NCBI GenBank assembly: GCA_014169315.1
Contig: AP022133.1
Location: 4,464,001 to 4,528,000, forward strand
Length of the DNA: 64,000 nucleotides
Direction: 5' to 3'
DNA from: Enterobacter cloacae
Lineage (GTDB): Bacteria; Pseudomonadota; Gammaproteobacteria; Enterobacterales; Enterobacteriaceae
Below, one piece after another: positions 8,643-24,539 of this stretch. Every line of letters begins with the position of its first letter. The first letter of the stretch is position 1. The notes beneath the pieces were generated by a model. It was not told where the DNA came from, ran no database searches, and worked only from the letters and a program-made list of their open reading frames with translations. The position numbers and the translations under genes were made by a program.

Positions 8643-11294
8643 ATGAACGAACAATATTCCGCGTTGCGTAGTAATGTCAGTATGCTCGGCAAAGTGCTTG
8701 GAGATACCATCAAAGATGCGCTGGGGGAGAACATCCTCGACCGCGTTGAAACCATCCGCAAGCTATCCAAATCTTCCCGTGCTGGAAACGAAGCCAATCG
8801 TCAGGAGCTGCTTACCACCTTGCAGAACCTGTCCAACGATGAGCTGTTGCCTGTTGCACGTGCGTTCAGCCAGTTCCTGAACCTGGCAAACACCGCTGAG
8901 CAATACCACAGCATTTCTCCAAACGGCGAAGCAGCCAGCAACCCGGAAGTCATTGCCCGTACGCTGCGTAAACTCAAAGAACAGCCAGGCCTCAACGAAG
9001 CCACCATCCAAAAAGCGGTGGAGTCTCTTTCTCTTGAGCTGGTGTTGACCGCGCACCCCACCGAGATCACCCGTCGTACACTGATCCACAAAATGGTGGA
9101 AGTGAATAACTGCCTGAAGCAGTTGGATCACAAAGACATTGCCGACTACGAACGTAACCAGCTGATGCGCCGTCTGCGCCAGCTGATTGCCCAGTCCTGG
9201 CACACCGACGAAATTCGTAAGAACCGCCCAAGCCCGGTTGATGAAGCCAAGTGGGGCTTTGCAGTGGTTGAAAACAGCCTGTGGGAAGGTGTACCAAACT
9301 ACCTGCGCGAGCTGAACGAACAGCTGGAAGAGAACCTGGGCTACCGCCTGCCTGTTGATTTTGTCCCGGTACGTTTCACCTCCTGGATGGGCGGTGACCG
9401 CGATGGCAACCCGAACGTAACGGCTGAAATCACCCGCCACGTATTGCTGCTGAGCCGCTGGAAAGCCACCGACCTGTTCCTGAAAGATATTCAGGTGCTG
9501 ATCTCCGAACTGTCGATGGTAGAAGCCACTCCAGAACTGCGTGAGCTGGCCGGTGAGGAAGGGGCCAGCGAGCCGTATCGTTATCTGATGAAAAAGCTGC
9601 GTAGCCAGTTAATGGCCACCCAGGCCTGGCTGGAAGCGCGTCTGAAAGGACAACGCCTGCCGAAACCGGAAGGACTGCTGAGCCAGAACGAGCAGCTCTG
9701 GGAGCCACTGTACGCCTGTTATAAATCACTTCAGGCTTGTGGCATGGGCATCATCGCCAACGGTGAACTGCTCGACACCCTGCGTCGCGTGAAGTGCTTT
9801 GGCGTCCCGCTGGTGCGTATTGATGTGCGTCAGGAAAGTACCCGCCATACCGAAGCGCTGGGTGAACTGACCCGCTATCTCGGCATCGGCGACTACGAAA
9901 GCTGGTCAGAAGCCGACAAACAGGCCTTCCTGATCCGTGAACTGAACTCCAAACGCCCTCTGCTGCCGCGCAACTGGGAGCCAAGCAACGACACCCGTGA
10001 AGTGCTCAACACCTGTAAAGCGATCGTTGATGCGCCGAAAGGCTCGGTGGCAGCCTACGTGATCTCGATGGCGAAAACGCCGTCCGACGTGCTGGCCGTT
10101 CACCTGCTGCTCAAAGAAGCCGGTATCGACTATGCCCTGCCGGTTGCCCCGCTATTTGAAACCCTTGATGACCTGAACAATGCCAACGACGTGATGACCC
10201 AGTTGCTGAACATCGACTGGTATCGCGGCTTTATCCAGGGCAAACAGATGGTGATGATTGGCTATTCCGACTCCGCAAAAGACGCGGGTGTTATGGCCGC
10301 ATCCTGGGCGCAGTACCAGGCACAGGACGCGCTGATCAAAACCTGCGAAAAAGCCGGTATTGAACTGACGCTGTTCCACGGCCGTGGTGGCTCAATTGGC
10401 CGTGGCGGTGCGCCAGCACACGCGGCACTGCTCTCGCAACCGCCGGGAAGCCTGAAAGGTGGCCTGCGCGTGACCGAGCAGGGCGAGATGATCCGCTTCA
10501 AGTATGGTCTCCCGGAAGTGACCATCAGCAGCCTGTCGCTCTACACCAGTGCTATCCTGGAAGCGAACCTGCTGCCACCACCGGAGCCGAAAGCCTCCTG
10601 GTGTCATATCATGGACGAGCTGTCGGATATCTCCTGTGATTTGTACCGTGGCTATGTACGTGAAAACAAAGATTTCGTGCCTTACTTCCGCTCAGCAACA
10701 CCTGAGCAGGAGCTGGGTAAACTGCCGCTGGGTTCACGTCCGGCGAAACGCCGCCCGACCGGTGGCGTCGAGTCTCTGCGTGCCATCCCGTGGATCTTCG
10801 CCTGGACGCAAAACCGTCTGATGCTGCCAGCCTGGCTGGGTGCCGGTGCAGCGCTGCAGAAAGTGGTGGAAGATGGCAAACAGAGCGAACTGGAAGCGAT
10901 GTGCCGCGACTGGCCGTTCTTCTCTACCCGTCTGGGGATGCTGGAGATGGTCTTCTCGAAAGCCGACCTGTGGCTGGCGGAATACTACGATCAGCGTCTG
11001 GTGAAACCAGAACTGTGGGCACTGGGTAAAGAGCTGCGCGAACTGCTGCAAGGCGACATCAAAGTGGTGCTGGATATCGCCAACGACTCACATCTGATGG
11101 CTGACCTGCCGTGGATTGCCGAGTCTATCCAGTTGCGTAATATCTACACCGACCCGCTGAACGTTCTGCAGGCCGAACTGCTGCACCGTTCCCGTCAGGC
11201 GGAAGAGGAAGGTAAAGCGCCAGATCCACGCGTTGAACAAGCGCTGATGGTGACGATTGCAGGCGTTGCGGCAGGTATGCGTAACACTGGCTAA
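8643..11294 (+). CDS. ppc: Ppc, phosphoenolpyruvate carboxylase
   Basis: 883 residues, identical in length to E. coli Ppc. It carboxylates phosphoenolpyruvate with bicarbonate to oxaloacetate, the main anaplerotic route. Signatures present: [13 protein letters not shown] with the catalytic His near residue 138, the [14 protein letters not shown] loop near 580-593, and the C-terminal [15 protein letters not shown] that contributes to the aspartate inhibitory site. The 246 bp upstream hold its promoter; I cannot place it with certainty. Confidence 0.98.
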   Translation: MNEQYSALRSNVSMLGKVLGDTIKDALGENILDRVETIRKLSKSSRAGNEANRQELLTTLQNLSNDELLPVARAFSQFLNLANTAEQYHSISPNGEAASNPEVIARTLRKLKEQPGLNEATIQKAVESLSLELVLTAHPTEITRRTLIHKMVEVNNCLKQLDHKDIADYERNQLMRRLRQLIAQSWHTDEIRKNRPSPVDEAKWGFAVVENSLWEGVPNYLRELNEQLEENLGYRLPVDFVPVRFTSWMGGDRDGNPNVTAEITRHVLLLSRWKATDLFLKDIQVLISELSMVEATPELRELAGEEGASEPYRYLMKKLRSQLMATQAWLEARLKGQRLPKPEGLLSQNEQLWEPLYACYKSLQACGMGIIANGELLDTLRRVKCFGVPLVRIDVRQESTRHTEALGELTRYLGIGDYESWSEADKQAFLIRELNSKRPLLPRNWEPSNDTREVLNTCKAIVDAPKGSVAAYVISMAKTPSDVLAVHLLLKEAGIDYALPVAPLFETLDDLNNANDVMTQLLNIDWYRGFIQGKQMVMIGYSDSAKDAGVMAASWAQYQAQDALIKTCEKAGIELTLFHGRGGSIGRGGAPAHAALLSQPPGSLKGGLRVTEQGEMIRFKYGLPEVTISSLSLYTSAILEANLLPPPEPKASWCHIMDELSDISCDLYRGYVRENKDFVPYFRSATPEQELGKLPLGSRPAKRRPTGGVESLRAIPWIFAWTQNRLMLPAWLGAGAALQKVVEDGKQSELEAMCRDWPFFSTRLGMLEMVFSKADLWLAEYYDQRLVKPELWALGKELRELLQGDIKVVLDIANDSHLMADLPWIAESIQLRNIYTDPLNVLQAELLHRSRQAEEEGKAPDPRVEQALMVTIAGVAAGMRNTG

Positions 11295-11302
11295 TGTTTT
11301 AT

Positions 11303-11334
11303 GCCGGGCGGCATGGCGCTGCCCGGCAAATTTT
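11303..11334 (+). terminator. ppc terminator / REP-like hairpin
   Basis: GCCGGGC (11303-11309) pairs with GCCCGGC (11321-11327), followed by AAATTTTGG. The sequence is REP-like and stands directly after ppc, so it is probably the transcription end. Confidence 0.65.
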
Positions 11335-11346
11335 GGTCGTCTCACC

Positions 11347-12111
11347 ATGCAACATGACATCTCCCCAATTCTGAACGATCTGATAACCGGTGCGTTACCG
11401 CTGGGTCAGGTGCATTTTTTCTCACCAACCGAACAACGCCCCCGCACGTCACCCCTGCTCGTAATTACCCTTGATAACCCATGCGAGGCATTATTTTCTT
11501 CATCAGGCATTGTTCAACAACATCCCGCCAGTTCGCTCAGCCTAAGCTTCGATAAACAACACCTGGCTCTCGAGCTCCATCGCGACAACTCTCTGTTGCA
11601 GCAGTTACAAATTCCCCGACGTGGCCCGCGAACAGGCGCTTTTCTTCTCCAGACGCTAACCGAGTTACAGATGCAGCCAGATGAACAGGATACCGCAAGA
11701 CTGGTGGTATTAAGCCTGCTCAGCCACTGCCGGGATCTGCTTGGCAGCGATATCCACACCGCCAGCCGCAGCCGTGCCCTGTTTGACGCCGTTCGCCGCT
11801 TCATCGAAGAACATCACGCTTCGGTATTAACTCGCGAATCCGTGGCGCAGGCGTTCTACATCTCACCAAACTACCTTTCCCACCTCTTTCAGAAGATTGG
11901 TAACGTAGGGTTCAACGAATACCTGACACAAACGCGTCTGGAACACGCGCGCCAGCTGCTGAAAGGCTACGATCTTAAAATCAAAGATATCGCCGTAAGT
12001 TGCGGATTTACGGACAGCAACTACTTCTGCCGTCTCTTTCGCAAGCACACCGAACGCTCCCCCTCCGAATATCGTCGCCAGTATCACAGCCAGCTGATCG
12101 CCAAAAAATAG
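11347..12111 (+). CDS. yijO: AraC-family regulator, YijO-like
   Basis: 254 residues from ATG 11347. The frame runs upstream into ppc, but a start there would overlap the ppc terminator hairpin. The C-terminal 100 residues form the paired AraC/XylS helix-turn-helix: ESVAQAFYISPNYLSHLFQK and IKDIAVSCGFTDSNYFCRLFRK, with the typical SPSEYR tail. The N-terminal half is an unassigned sensor domain. E. coli has yijO in the ppc-to-fsaB interval, which supports the name. Its effector and targets are unknown; the adjacent fsaB-gldA pair is an obvious candidate target (inference). Confidence 0.75.
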   Translation: MQHDISPILNDLITGALPLGQVHFFSPTEQRPRTSPLLVITLDNPCEALFSSSGIVQQHPASSLSLSFDKQHLALELHRDNSLLQQLQIPRRGPRTGAFLLQTLTELQMQPDEQDTARLVVLSLLSHCRDLLGSDIHTASRSRALFDAVRRFIEEHHASVLTRESVAQAFYISPNYLSHLFQKIGNVGFNEYLTQTRLEHARQLLKGYDLKIKDIAVSCGFTDSNYFCRLFRKHTERSPSEYRRQYHSQLIAKK

Positions 12112-12239
12112 CATTGTGATCGCTCTCTCACTTCGCTAAGGACATTACATTTGTCCAGTATTTGGCAAAATTGACCTGTATCCGCCGCGCCTGGCCGAGC
12201 TTTATCCTTTATTCAACCTTTCTGACTTAAGGAAAAATA

Positions 12240-12902
12240 ATGGAACTGTATCTGGATACCGCCAACGTGGCGGAAGTTGAACGCCTGGCGCGTATTTTTC
12301 CAATTGCGGGTGTCACCACCAACCCAAGCATTGTAGCCGCCAGCCGTGAATCCCTCTGGGAGGTGTTGCCACGTCTGCAAAAGGCCATCGGACCAGAAGG
12401 TACGCTGTTTGCCCAAACCATGAGCCGCGACGCAGAAGGCATGGTAGCGGAGGCCAAACGCCTGAGTAACGCCATCCCGGACATCGTGGTGAAAATCCCG
12501 GTGACGGCTCAGGGGCTTATCGCGATCAAGGCGCTGAAAAAAGAGGGCATAACCACGCTAGGCACTGCCGTTTACAGCGCCTCGCAGGGATTGCTCGCCG
12601 CGCTGGCGGGGGCGAAATATGTCGCGCCGTATGTCAACCGCGTCGACGCTCAGGGCGGCGACGGCATTCGCATGGTGCAGGAGCTGCAATCCCTGCTGGA
12701 ACTTCACGCACCTGGGAGCATGGTGCTGGCCGCCAGTTTTAAAACGCCACGTCAGGCGCTGGACTGCCTTCTCGCCGGATGTGAGGCAATCACACTTCCT
12801 TTAGATGTAGCGCAACAAATGCTCGGCACCCCGGCGGTAGAGTCAGCCATAGAGAAGTTCGAGCAAGACTGGAAAAACGCGTTTGGTAACCTCAACCTCT
12901 AA
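12240..12902 (+). CDS. fsaB: FsaB (TalC), fructose-6-phosphate aldolase
   Basis: 220 residues, class I aldolase of the small transaldolase family. The Schiff-base lysine is K85 in IVVKIPVT. The family reversibly cleaves fructose 6-phosphate to dihydroxyacetone and glyceraldehyde 3-phosphate. TNPSIV near residue 27 and the [10 protein letters not shown] stretch are typical. A strong AAGGAA ribosome-binding site precedes the ATG. gldA follows after 12 bp. The pair makes chemical sense: GldA interconverts dihydroxyacetone and glycerol. The frw/pflCD/ptsA genes that neighbour fsaB in E. coli are absent. Confidence 0.93.
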   Translation: MELYLDTANVAEVERLARIFPIAGVTTNPSIVAASRESLWEVLPRLQKAIGPEGTLFAQTMSRDAEGMVAEAKRLSNAIPDIVVKIPVTAQGLIAIKALKKEGITTLGTAVYSASQGLLAALAGAKYVAPYVNRVDAQGGDGIRMVQELQSLLELHAPGSMVLAASFKTPRQALDCLLAGCEAITLPLDVAQQMLGTPAVESAIEKFEQDWKNAFGNLNL

Positions 12903-12914
12903 GGGAGAACTGTT

Positions 12915-14018
12915 ATGGACCGTATCATTCAATCGCCGGGTAAATATGTCCAGGGCGCTGATGTGCTTACCCGTCTCGGCGACTATCTGAAACCACTGGC
13001 ACATCGCTGGCTGGTTGTCGGCGATAAATTTGTGCTGGGTTTTGCTGAAGAAACACTGCGTCAGAGCTTCAAACAAGCAGAGCTCCACGTCGAAATCGCA
13101 CCATTTGGCGGCGAATGTTCACAAAATGAAATCGATCGTTTAAGAAAACTGGCCGATAGCGCCAACTGTATGGCAGTGCTGGGGATCGGTGGCGGTAAAA
13201 CGCTGGATACCGCCAAAGCGCTGGCACACTTTATGGACGTGCCGGTCGCTATTGCCCCCACCATCGCCTCCACCGATGCGCCGTGCAGTGCGCTTTCCGT
13301 CATTTACACCGACAGCGGCGAGTTCGATCGCTACCTGATGCTGCCACATAACCCGAACATGGTGATCGTGGATACCAGGGTAGTGGCGGGTGCTCCGGCA
13401 CGTCTCCTTGCCGCCGGGATTGGCGATGCGCTGGCAACCTGGTTTGAAGCACGCGCCTGCTCGCGCAGCGGCGCGACCACCATGGCGGGCGGGAAATGCA
13501 CGCAGGCTGCGTTAGCACTTGCCGAGCTGTGCTACAACACGCTGATTGAAGAAGGTGAGAAAGCGATGCTGGCAGCGGAACAGCACGTGGTGACGCCTGC
13601 TCTTGAACGCATTATCGAAGCCAACACCTATCTGAGCGGCGTAGGCTTTGAAAGCGGTGGACTGGCGGCGGCACACGCCATTCACAATGGCATGACGGCA
13701 GTGCCGGATGCGCATCACTTCTATCACGGTGAAAAAGTGGCGTTTGGTACGCTCACGCAACTGGTGCTGGAAAACGCGCCGGTGGAAGAAATAGAAACCG
13801 TCGCGGCGCTATGCCATAGCGTTGGGTTACCGATCACGCTGGCACAGCTGAACATAAAAGAGGATATTCCGGCCAAAATGCGTCTGATAGCGGAAGCATC
13901 TTGTGCAGAAGGTGAAACTATTCACAACATGCCTGGTGGCGCGACGCCGGATCAGGTTTACGCGGCGCTGCTGGTTGCCGACCAGTACGGGCAGCGGTTC
14001 TTGCAGGAGTGGGAGTAA
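12915..14018 (+). CDS. gldA: GldA, NAD-dependent glycerol dehydrogenase
   Basis: 367 residues, the E. coli length. Zn-dependent iron-type alcohol dehydrogenase family; it oxidises glycerol to dihydroxyacetone, or reduces dihydroxyacetone and methylglyoxal in reverse. [13 protein letters not shown] near residue 93-105 binds NAD. Zn ligands are expected at the Asp of [12 protein letters not shown] and the His residues of AAAHAIHNG and DAHHFYHGE, all present. It is translated just after fsaB, probably as one operon, and ends at a clear terminator. Confidence 0.96.
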   Translation: MDRIIQSPGKYVQGADVLTRLGDYLKPLAHRWLVVGDKFVLGFAEETLRQSFKQAELHVEIAPFGGECSQNEIDRLRKLADSANCMAVLGIGGGKTLDTAKALAHFMDVPVAIAPTIASTDAPCSALSVIYTDSGEFDRYLMLPHNPNMVIVDTRVVAGAPARLLAAGIGDALATWFEARACSRSGATTMAGGKCTQAALALAELCYNTLIEEGEKAMLAAEQHVVTPALERIIEANTYLSGVGFESGGLAAAHAIHNGMTAVPDAHHFYHGEKVAFGTLTQLVLENAPVEEIETVAALCHSVGLPITLAQLNIKEDIPAKMRLIAEASCAEGETIHNMPGGATPDQVYAALLVADQYGQRFLQEWE

Positions 14019-14025
14019 TCATGTT

Positions 14026-14047
14026 GCCGGATGAGGCATAGCGCCCC
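14026..14047. repeat. partial REP-like sequence
   Basis: GCCGGATGAGGCATAGCGCC resembles one arm of a REP/BIME unit, directly after gldA and before the terminator. No full partner arm is visible. Confidence 0.45.
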
Positions 14048-14050
14048 ATG

Positions 14051-14082
14051 CAAAAAAATCCCCGCCGAAGCGGGGATTTTTA

Positions 14083-14083
<1 letters not shown>
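14051..14083. terminator. bidirectional terminator gldA/katG
   Basis: AAAAAAATCCCCGC-CGAA-GCGGGGATTTTTATT: a stable stem with a tetraloop, an A run on the left and a T run on the right. It serves two convergent genes, and the katG stop codon lies at its right edge. Confidence 0.9.
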
Positions 14084-16362
<2,279 letters not shown>

Positions 16363-16442
16363 TTAACCATGTGAAAAACATGGGCTTTGTACGTCAAAGG
16401 CAGAATTGCTGATATGGCGGGAAAATAAAACCCTTAGAAATC

Positions 16443-16464
16443 AAAAAACCCTCCGGAGAGGGCT
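16443..16464 (-). terminator. metF terminator
   Basis: On the minus strand GCCCTC-TCCG-GAGGG is followed by a T run (AAAAAA on the plus strand at 16443-16448), directly after the metF stop. Confidence 0.8.
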
Positions 16465-16473
16465 TTTGCTTGC

Positions 16474-17367
<894 letters not shown>

Positions 17368-17406
17368 TTACCTCATCAATCGCGTGTCGTTGTGTGTTGT
17401 ATTGCG

Positions 17407-17438
17407 AACTTCTATACGTTTAGACGTCCAGATGTAAA
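17407..17438 (-). promoter_or_regulatory. MET boxes (MetJ operator) of metF
   Basis: Consecutive 8-bp units ACTTCTAT, ACGTTTAG, ACGTCCAG and ATGTAAAA approximate tandem copies of the MetJ box AGACGTCT, just upstream of metF. MetJ with S-adenosylmethionine as corepressor binds such arrays cooperatively. Confidence 0.75.
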
Positions 17439-17533
17439 AATGACGGAAAAGCGGAGTGGCGTCAACAGAAATAATCACCAGGAATGGTGAGGAATGTTCA
17501 GGGAAGATGAGGGAAATTCATGATGGTGAGACA

Positions 17534-17558
17534 TTCCCTCTCCCACAGGGAGAGGGAA
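17534..17558 (-). terminator. stem-loop after metL
   Basis: Perfect 11-bp inverted repeat TTCCCTCTCCC-ACA-GGGAGAGGGAA 9 nt after the metL stop, without a T run. It is the cleanest member of the CCCTCTCCC palindrome class in the window. Confidence 0.55.
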
Positions 17559-17567
17559 CAAGTGATA

Positions 17568-20000
17568 TTACAGCAGCTTAGCCAGACGATTGATGTCGGA
17601 CTGGATCGCCCCGGCGGTGACATCGCGCCCTGCTCCCGGGCCACGGATCACCAGCGGGTTATCACGGTACCAACGGCTTTCAATCGCAAAGACGTTATCA
17701 CACGGCAGAAGTGCGGCCAGCGGGTGTTCTGGACGAACCGCCTCCACACCCACGCGCGCTTTGCCGTTTGCCTCAAAACGCGCCACATAGCGCAGCACCA
17801 GACCCATCTCACGTGCGGCTTCCAGACGTTGCACCATCTGGTCGTTCAGCTCATCACCATTCTCGAAGAAGTGATCGACAGATCCTTCCTCGCAGCCCGC
17901 AGGCACCAGCGACTCCATGCGAACAGCACCAGGCTCAATGTCATAGCCCGCTTCACGCGCGAGGATCACCAGCTTACGCATCACGTCTTTACCGGACAGG
18001 TCAACGCGTGGGTCGGGTTCGGTTAAACCTTGCTGCCACGCCTGATCCACCAGGTCGGTGAACGGGACGGTGCCATCGAACTGCAGGAACAGCCAGGAGA
18101 GCGTACCGGAGAAGATGCCGCTCAGCGCCAGAATGCTGTCACCGCTTTCAATCAAATCACGCACGGTATGGTTAACCGGCAGACCCGCGCCCACCGTGGC
18201 GTTATAGAGCCAGTGACGACCGGTTTTTTCAAACGCATCGTGGATCTGACGGTATTTATCCGTGCTGCTTGCACCCGCCAGCTTATTCGCGCTGATCACG
18301 TGGAACCCGTGGCTGGCGAAATCAAGGTACTGATCGGCAAGCTGTTCACTCGCCGTAACATCCAGCACGACCAGGTCGTCGTACGGGTGCGCGCGCATCC
18401 ACAGGAACAGCGACTCTTCATCCTGCTCAACGGCTTCATCATTAAAGAATGCAAGCGCACGGCTGGCATCCAGACCTTCATAGTTCAGCAGGCTGCGACG
18501 ACTGTCCACCACGCCCGCCAGCACAAACTCAAACCCGGTACGCGCCGAAAGCGTAATTTGCTCGCGCGCAAACAGCTCCAGCCAGCGGGAACCAATGTTA
18601 CCTTTACCGAACAGCACCAGGCCGATACGTTTTTCCGCCCGGAACAGGGAAGTATGTAGCCCCTGGATCAGGCTCTCGGTTGGCCCTTTACGCAGAACGG
18701 CCACCAGGCTGATGCCCTCTTCCGACTGCCAGGTAAATTCAACTGGCTGGCCTTTCAGTTGCTGCCAAAAACGGTGGCAGTGCAGCGGGTTACGGGTGAC
18801 GCCTGCGCCCACCATCGCTATCAGTGCCAGCCCCTGACGCAGACGAAGCTCGCCAGGCAAGCCCGCTTCATCAAGAATTTTCAGCGCGCTGTCCGCCACT
18901 TCAGCGGTGTAGCAGAACTGCAGCAGCTGGCGGTCATTGTGTACGCCAACGGCCAGCGGACGCACCTGCGCACGCTTCAGGATCAGGTCGATGTCTTTGT
19001 GCGCCAGCTTGAAGTCCTGGCCGGCAGGCACCTGGAACTCAATCAGGCAGATGTCGTCGTGGCTGGTGACGATACGCGCCCCGGTACCAGAAGCCAGCAC
19101 GCGTTCAATGCGTGTGGAACCCTGATCCGGGGTGTAGCTACAGCGAAGCTGCAGGTCGATGTCACTACCGGATACCGGCTGCAGCGTACGGGCGTGCAGA
19201 ACCGGTGCCGCCAGACGCGCCAGCTCACTGGCTTCGTCGAGACGCAGCAGCGGCAGCAGGCAGGCATCTTTCACTTTACGCGGGTCAGCGCTGTAAACAC
19301 CGGCCACGTCGCTCCAGATGGTGACGCGGGAAACCCCCGCCAGCGCACCGATTTGCGTCGCAGAGTAGTCAGAACCGTTACGCCCAAGCAGCACGGTTTC
19401 GCCTGCATTGCTGCGGCTGATAAACCCTGTCACCACAATGCGTTTGCCGGGGTGTTGCACCAGCAGCTGTTGCAGTAGCGGATAAGACAGCCCCTCATCT
19501 ACCTGCGGCTGCGCGGCACGTTCGGCACGCAGGAAGTCACGCGCATCGAGCCAGGCGGCGTCCACACCAAGGTGTTGCAGCACGGCAGCCATCAGGCGCG
19601 CAGACCACACTTCACCGTGGCCGACCACTTCAGCATACACCGCATCGGTAATGCCGCTGTCCAGCAGTGCAGCCAGACGCTCAAGGTCATGAGTAAAGGC
19701 GCTAATCAGCCCGTCCGCCACGTCCGCTGGCAGCAAGCCGGCAATCAGCTCGCTCTGGTAACGGCGTAATGACTGTTGCACCTGATGCGCAGAAAGGCGA
19801 TCGGTCTGGCTCAATTTCAGCCAGCTAATCAACTGATTGGTGGTGCTGCCAGCCGCGGAGACAACCATCATGTCACCCGGCTGTGAATACTCTGTCATGA
19901 TCCCTGCGACACGCAGGTAACACTTCACATCAGCAAGACTACTACCACCAAACTTGTGCAGTTGACGACCCTTCGCCCCTGCCTGCGCTATCACACTCAT
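17568..20000 (-). CDS. metL: MetL, bifunctional aspartokinase II / homoserine dehydrogenase II
   Basis: 810 residues. The N-terminal aspartokinase begins with KFGGSSLADV (about residues 16-25) and runs to about residue 290. A middle regulatory region is followed by homoserine dehydrogenase from about residue 460, opening with the LVLFGKGNIGSRW dinucleotide fold and containing SANKLAGA. It makes aspartyl phosphate and later homoserine for methionine and threonine. It starts 2 bp after the metB stop, so metBL is one translationally linked operon. Confidence 0.97.
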   Translation of the reverse strand: MSVIAQAGAKGRQLHKFGGSSLADVKCYLRVAGIMTEYSQPGDMMVVSAAGSTTNQLISWLKLSQTDRLSAHQVQQSLRRYQSELIAGLLPADVADGLISAFTHDLERLAALLDSGITDAVYAEVVGHGEVWSARLMAAVLQHLGVDAAWLDARDFLRAERAAQPQVDEGLSYPLLQQLLVQHPGKRIVVTGFISRSNAGETVLLGRNGSDYSATQIGALAGVSRVTIWSDVAGVYSADPRKVKDACLLPLLRLDEASELARLAAPVLHARTLQPVSGSDIDLQLRCSYTPDQGSTRIERVLASGTGARIVTSHDDICLIEFQVPAGQDFKLAHKDIDLILKRAQVRPLAVGVHNDRQLLQFCYTAEVADSALKILDEAGLPGELRLRQGLALIAMVGAGVTRNPLHCHRFWQQLKGQPVEFTWQSEEGISLVAVLRKGPTESLIQGLHTSLFRAEKRIGLVLFGKGNIGSRWLELFAREQITLSARTGFEFVLAGVVDSRRSLLNYEGLDASRALAFFNDEAVEQDEESLFLWMRAHPYDDLVVLDVTASEQLADQYLDFASHGFHVISANKLAGASSTDKYRQIHDAFEKTGRHWLYNATVGAGLPVNHTVRDLIESGDSILALSGIFSGTLSWLFLQFDGTVPFTDLVDQAWQQGLTEPDPRVDLSGKDVMRKLVILAREAGYDIEPGAVRMESLVPAGCEEGSVDHFFENGDELNDQMVQRLEAAREMGLVLRYVARFEANGKARVGVEAVRPEHPLAALLPCDNVFAIESRWYRDNPLVIRGPGAGRDVTAGAIQSDINRLAKLL

Positions 20001-20002
20001 GA

Positions 20003-21163
20003 TTACCCCTTGGCTGCGATCCGGAAGCCATTTTCCAGATCGGCAATTAAATCTTCAGAATCTTCAATACCGGTAGAGATACGCAGCAGCGTCTCAGAAA
20101 TACCGGCGGCGGCACGTGCTTCTGGTGCCATACCTGCGTGCGTCATGGTCGCGGCGTGGGAGATTAAGCTTTCCACCCCACCTAAGGATTCCGCCAGCGT
20201 AAACAATGACAACCCGCTCAGGAAGCGACGCAGCGTTTGCTCGTCGCCATCCAGTTCAAAACTTAACATCGCACCAAATCCCTTCTGTTGGCGCGCGGCA
20301 ATCTCATGTCCCTGATTTTCAGGCAACGACGGGTGATAAAGCTTCTTCACCAGCGGCTGCGTTTTCAGGAAATCGACAATTGCCTGAGCATTACGCTGCG
20401 CCGCTTCCATGCGCGGCGACAACGTACGAATACCGCGTAACAACAAATAGCTGTCGAAGGCACTTGCGGTGACGCCGATGTTATTGGCCCACCATGCCAG
20501 TTCGGTGACAACGTCGGGATCTTTGGCAATCACCACGCCCGCTACCACGTCAGAATGGCCGTTCAGATATTTAGTGCATGAATGCAATACCAGATCTGCA
20601 CCCAGTGCAAGTGGGTTCTGAAGGGCCGGACTGAGGAAGGTATTATCCACTACACTTATCGCTCCTGCATCCCTTGCGAGCTGACAAATTTTCGCAATAT
20701 CGACAACACGCAACAATGGATTGCTTGGACTTTCCACCAGCACCAGCTTCGGCTGCTCTGTCAGCGCCTGTTTCAGCGCCTGTTCGTCGTTTTGATCGAC
20801 AAACAGCACGCGATAGCAGCCACGTTTTGCCAGGCTATCAAACAGACGATAGCTGCCGCCGTAGCAGTCATGCGGGGCAACCAGCAGGTCACCCGGTTTC
20901 AGGAACACCGTCGTCACCAGGTGAATGGCAGACATCCCCGTATTGGTTAACACTGCCCCTGCACCGCCTTCCAGCTCAGCCAGCGCGCGCTGGGTAACAT
21001 CACGCGTAGGGTTACCACGACGCGAGTAGTCATGCGCACGGGGTTCATTAAATCCGGTGAAATTGTAAGTACTGGAAAGATGAATCGGCGGGACAACACA
21101 GCCGTACTGCTCGTCATCATTCAATCCGCTACGCACTGCGATGGTGGCCTGTTTACGCGTCAT
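20003..21163 (-). CDS. metB: MetB, cystathionine gamma-synthase
   Basis: 386 residues. PLP enzyme joining O-succinylhomoserine and cysteine to cystathionine. The PLP lysine is K198 in SCTKYLNGHSDV, and the Cys/Met-metabolism signature is intact. A good AGGAAG ribosome-binding site precedes ATG 21163. First gene of metBL, divergent from metJ across MET boxes. Confidence 0.97.
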   Translation of the reverse strand: MTRKQATIAVRSGLNDDEQYGCVVPPIHLSSTYNFTGFNEPRAHDYSRRGNPTRDVTQRALAELEGGAGAVLTNTGMSAIHLVTTVFLKPGDLLVAPHDCYGGSYRLFDSLAKRGCYRVLFVDQNDEQALKQALTEQPKLVLVESPSNPLLRVVDIAKICQLARDAGAISVVDNTFLSPALQNPLALGADLVLHSCTKYLNGHSDVVAGVVIAKDPDVVTELAWWANNIGVTASAFDSYLLLRGIRTLSPRMEAAQRNAQAIVDFLKTQPLVKKLYHPSLPENQGHEIAARQQKGFGAMLSFELDGDEQTLRRFLSGLSLFTLAESLGGVESLISHAATMTHAGMAPEARAAAGISETLLRISTGIEDSEDLIADLENGFRIAAKG

Positions 21164-21223
21164 GGTGAAGGCTTCCTGGCTAATTAGGTGAAAAGTCAGG
21201 CACCAGAGTAAACACTGAAAGTA

Positions 21224-21255
21224 TGGACGTCAATACATCTGGACATCTAAACTTC
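21224..21255. promoter_or_regulatory. MET box array of metB/metJ
   Basis: Four abutting octamers TGGACGTC, AATACATC, TGGACATC and TAAACTTC fit the AGACGTCT MetJ repeat, in the 276-bp divergent region between metB and metJ. They should control metBL and autoregulate metJ. Confidence 0.85.
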
Positions 21256-21439
21256 TTTGCGTATAGATTGAGCAATGCGCAAATAGCCGTTAAAATTATA
21301 CGCTTTAGTGCACGCTACAGCGGCAATATCCGTGCCACGGTATCGTCTCTACGGTAAACTACGCAAGATTACGGTTCAAAACGGACGGTTACAGGTTTTG
21401 CACCTTTAGATTAATGACTGAGAGGATTAAAGGTATCTC

Positions 21440-21757
21440 ATGGCTGAATGGAGCGGCGAATATATCAGCCCATACGCTGAGCACGGTAAGAAGAGTGAAC
21501 AAGTAAAAAAAATTACGGTTTCCATTCCTCTGAAGGTGTTGAAGATCCTCACCGATGAACGCACGCGTCGTCAGGTGAACAACCTGCGTCACGCGACCAA
21601 CAGCGAACTGCTGTGCGAAGCGTTTCTGCATGCATTTACCGGCCAACCGTTGCCGAACGATGACGATCTGCGCAAAGAGCGTAGTGATGAAATCCCGGAA
21701 GAGGCAAAGGTGATCATGCGTGAACTGGGTATCGACCCGGATACGTGGGAATACTGA
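21440..21757 (+). CDS. metJ: MetJ, methionine regulon repressor
   Basis: 105 residues, ribbon-helix-helix repressor with S-adenosylmethionine as corepressor. The DNA-contacting strand KKITVSI is at residues 23-29, and the protein is near-identical to E. coli MetJ. Divergent from metB; its own operator lies between them. Confidence 0.97.
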   Translation: MAEWSGEYISPYAEHGKKSEQVKKITVSIPLKVLKILTDERTRRQVNNLRHATNSELLCEAFLHAFTGQPLPNDDDLRKERSDEIPEEAKVIMRELGIDPDTWEY

Positions 21758-21768
21758 GAAGCAGATAC

Positions 21769-21797
21769 AAAAAAGGCACCTTGCGGTGCCTTTTTTT
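21769..21797. terminator. bidirectional terminator metJ/rpmE
   Basis: AAAAAAGGCACC-TTGC-GGTGCCTTTTTTT between convergent metJ and rpmE. Confidence 0.92.
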
Positions 21798-21805
21798 CGG
21801 GAAAC

Positions 21806-22018
21806 TTATTTCGCGCCCGGGATGCTGAAACGCTTGTTGAAGCGGTCAACACGGCCACCGGTTGCAACATCACGCTGCTTACCAGTGTAGAACGGGTGGC
21901 ATTTGCCGCACACGTCCAGGTTCAGATCGTGACCCACGGTGGAGCGGATCTGGATAGAGTTACCGCAAGAGCAGTTTGCAGTAATCATTTCGTATTTAGG
22001 GTGAATATCTTTTTTCAT
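21806..22018 (-). CDS. rpmE: ribosomal protein bL31 (zinc-binding form)
   Basis: 70 residues. Component of the 50S subunit. Zn ligands C16, C18, C37 and C40 (NCSCG, DVCGKC) mark the zinc-containing C+ paralogue, which is normally replaced by a zinc-free form on zinc starvation; no such paralogue is in this window. Confidence 0.97.
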   Translation of the reverse strand: MKKDIHPKYEMITANCSCGNSIQIRSTVGHDLNLDVCGKCHPFYTGKQRDVATGGRVDRFNKRFSIPGAK

Positions 22019-22091
22019 GGGAGAACCTCAGTTAAGGCCGCGTCGCTCTTCCAGCCCTAACGCCAGACACCACGCGATGTTAATAGTATAG

Positions 22092-24419
<2,328 letters not shown>

Positions 24420-24539
24420 AGACGGATCGAAAAAATTTAATACTCCTCACACTTTTTATGAAAATTCTGTAACCGATTCCATTAACAATCTGTAAAAATG
24501 GAGACGTCAGAAGTTCGGTGTTCAGGCGAGGAGAAGACG

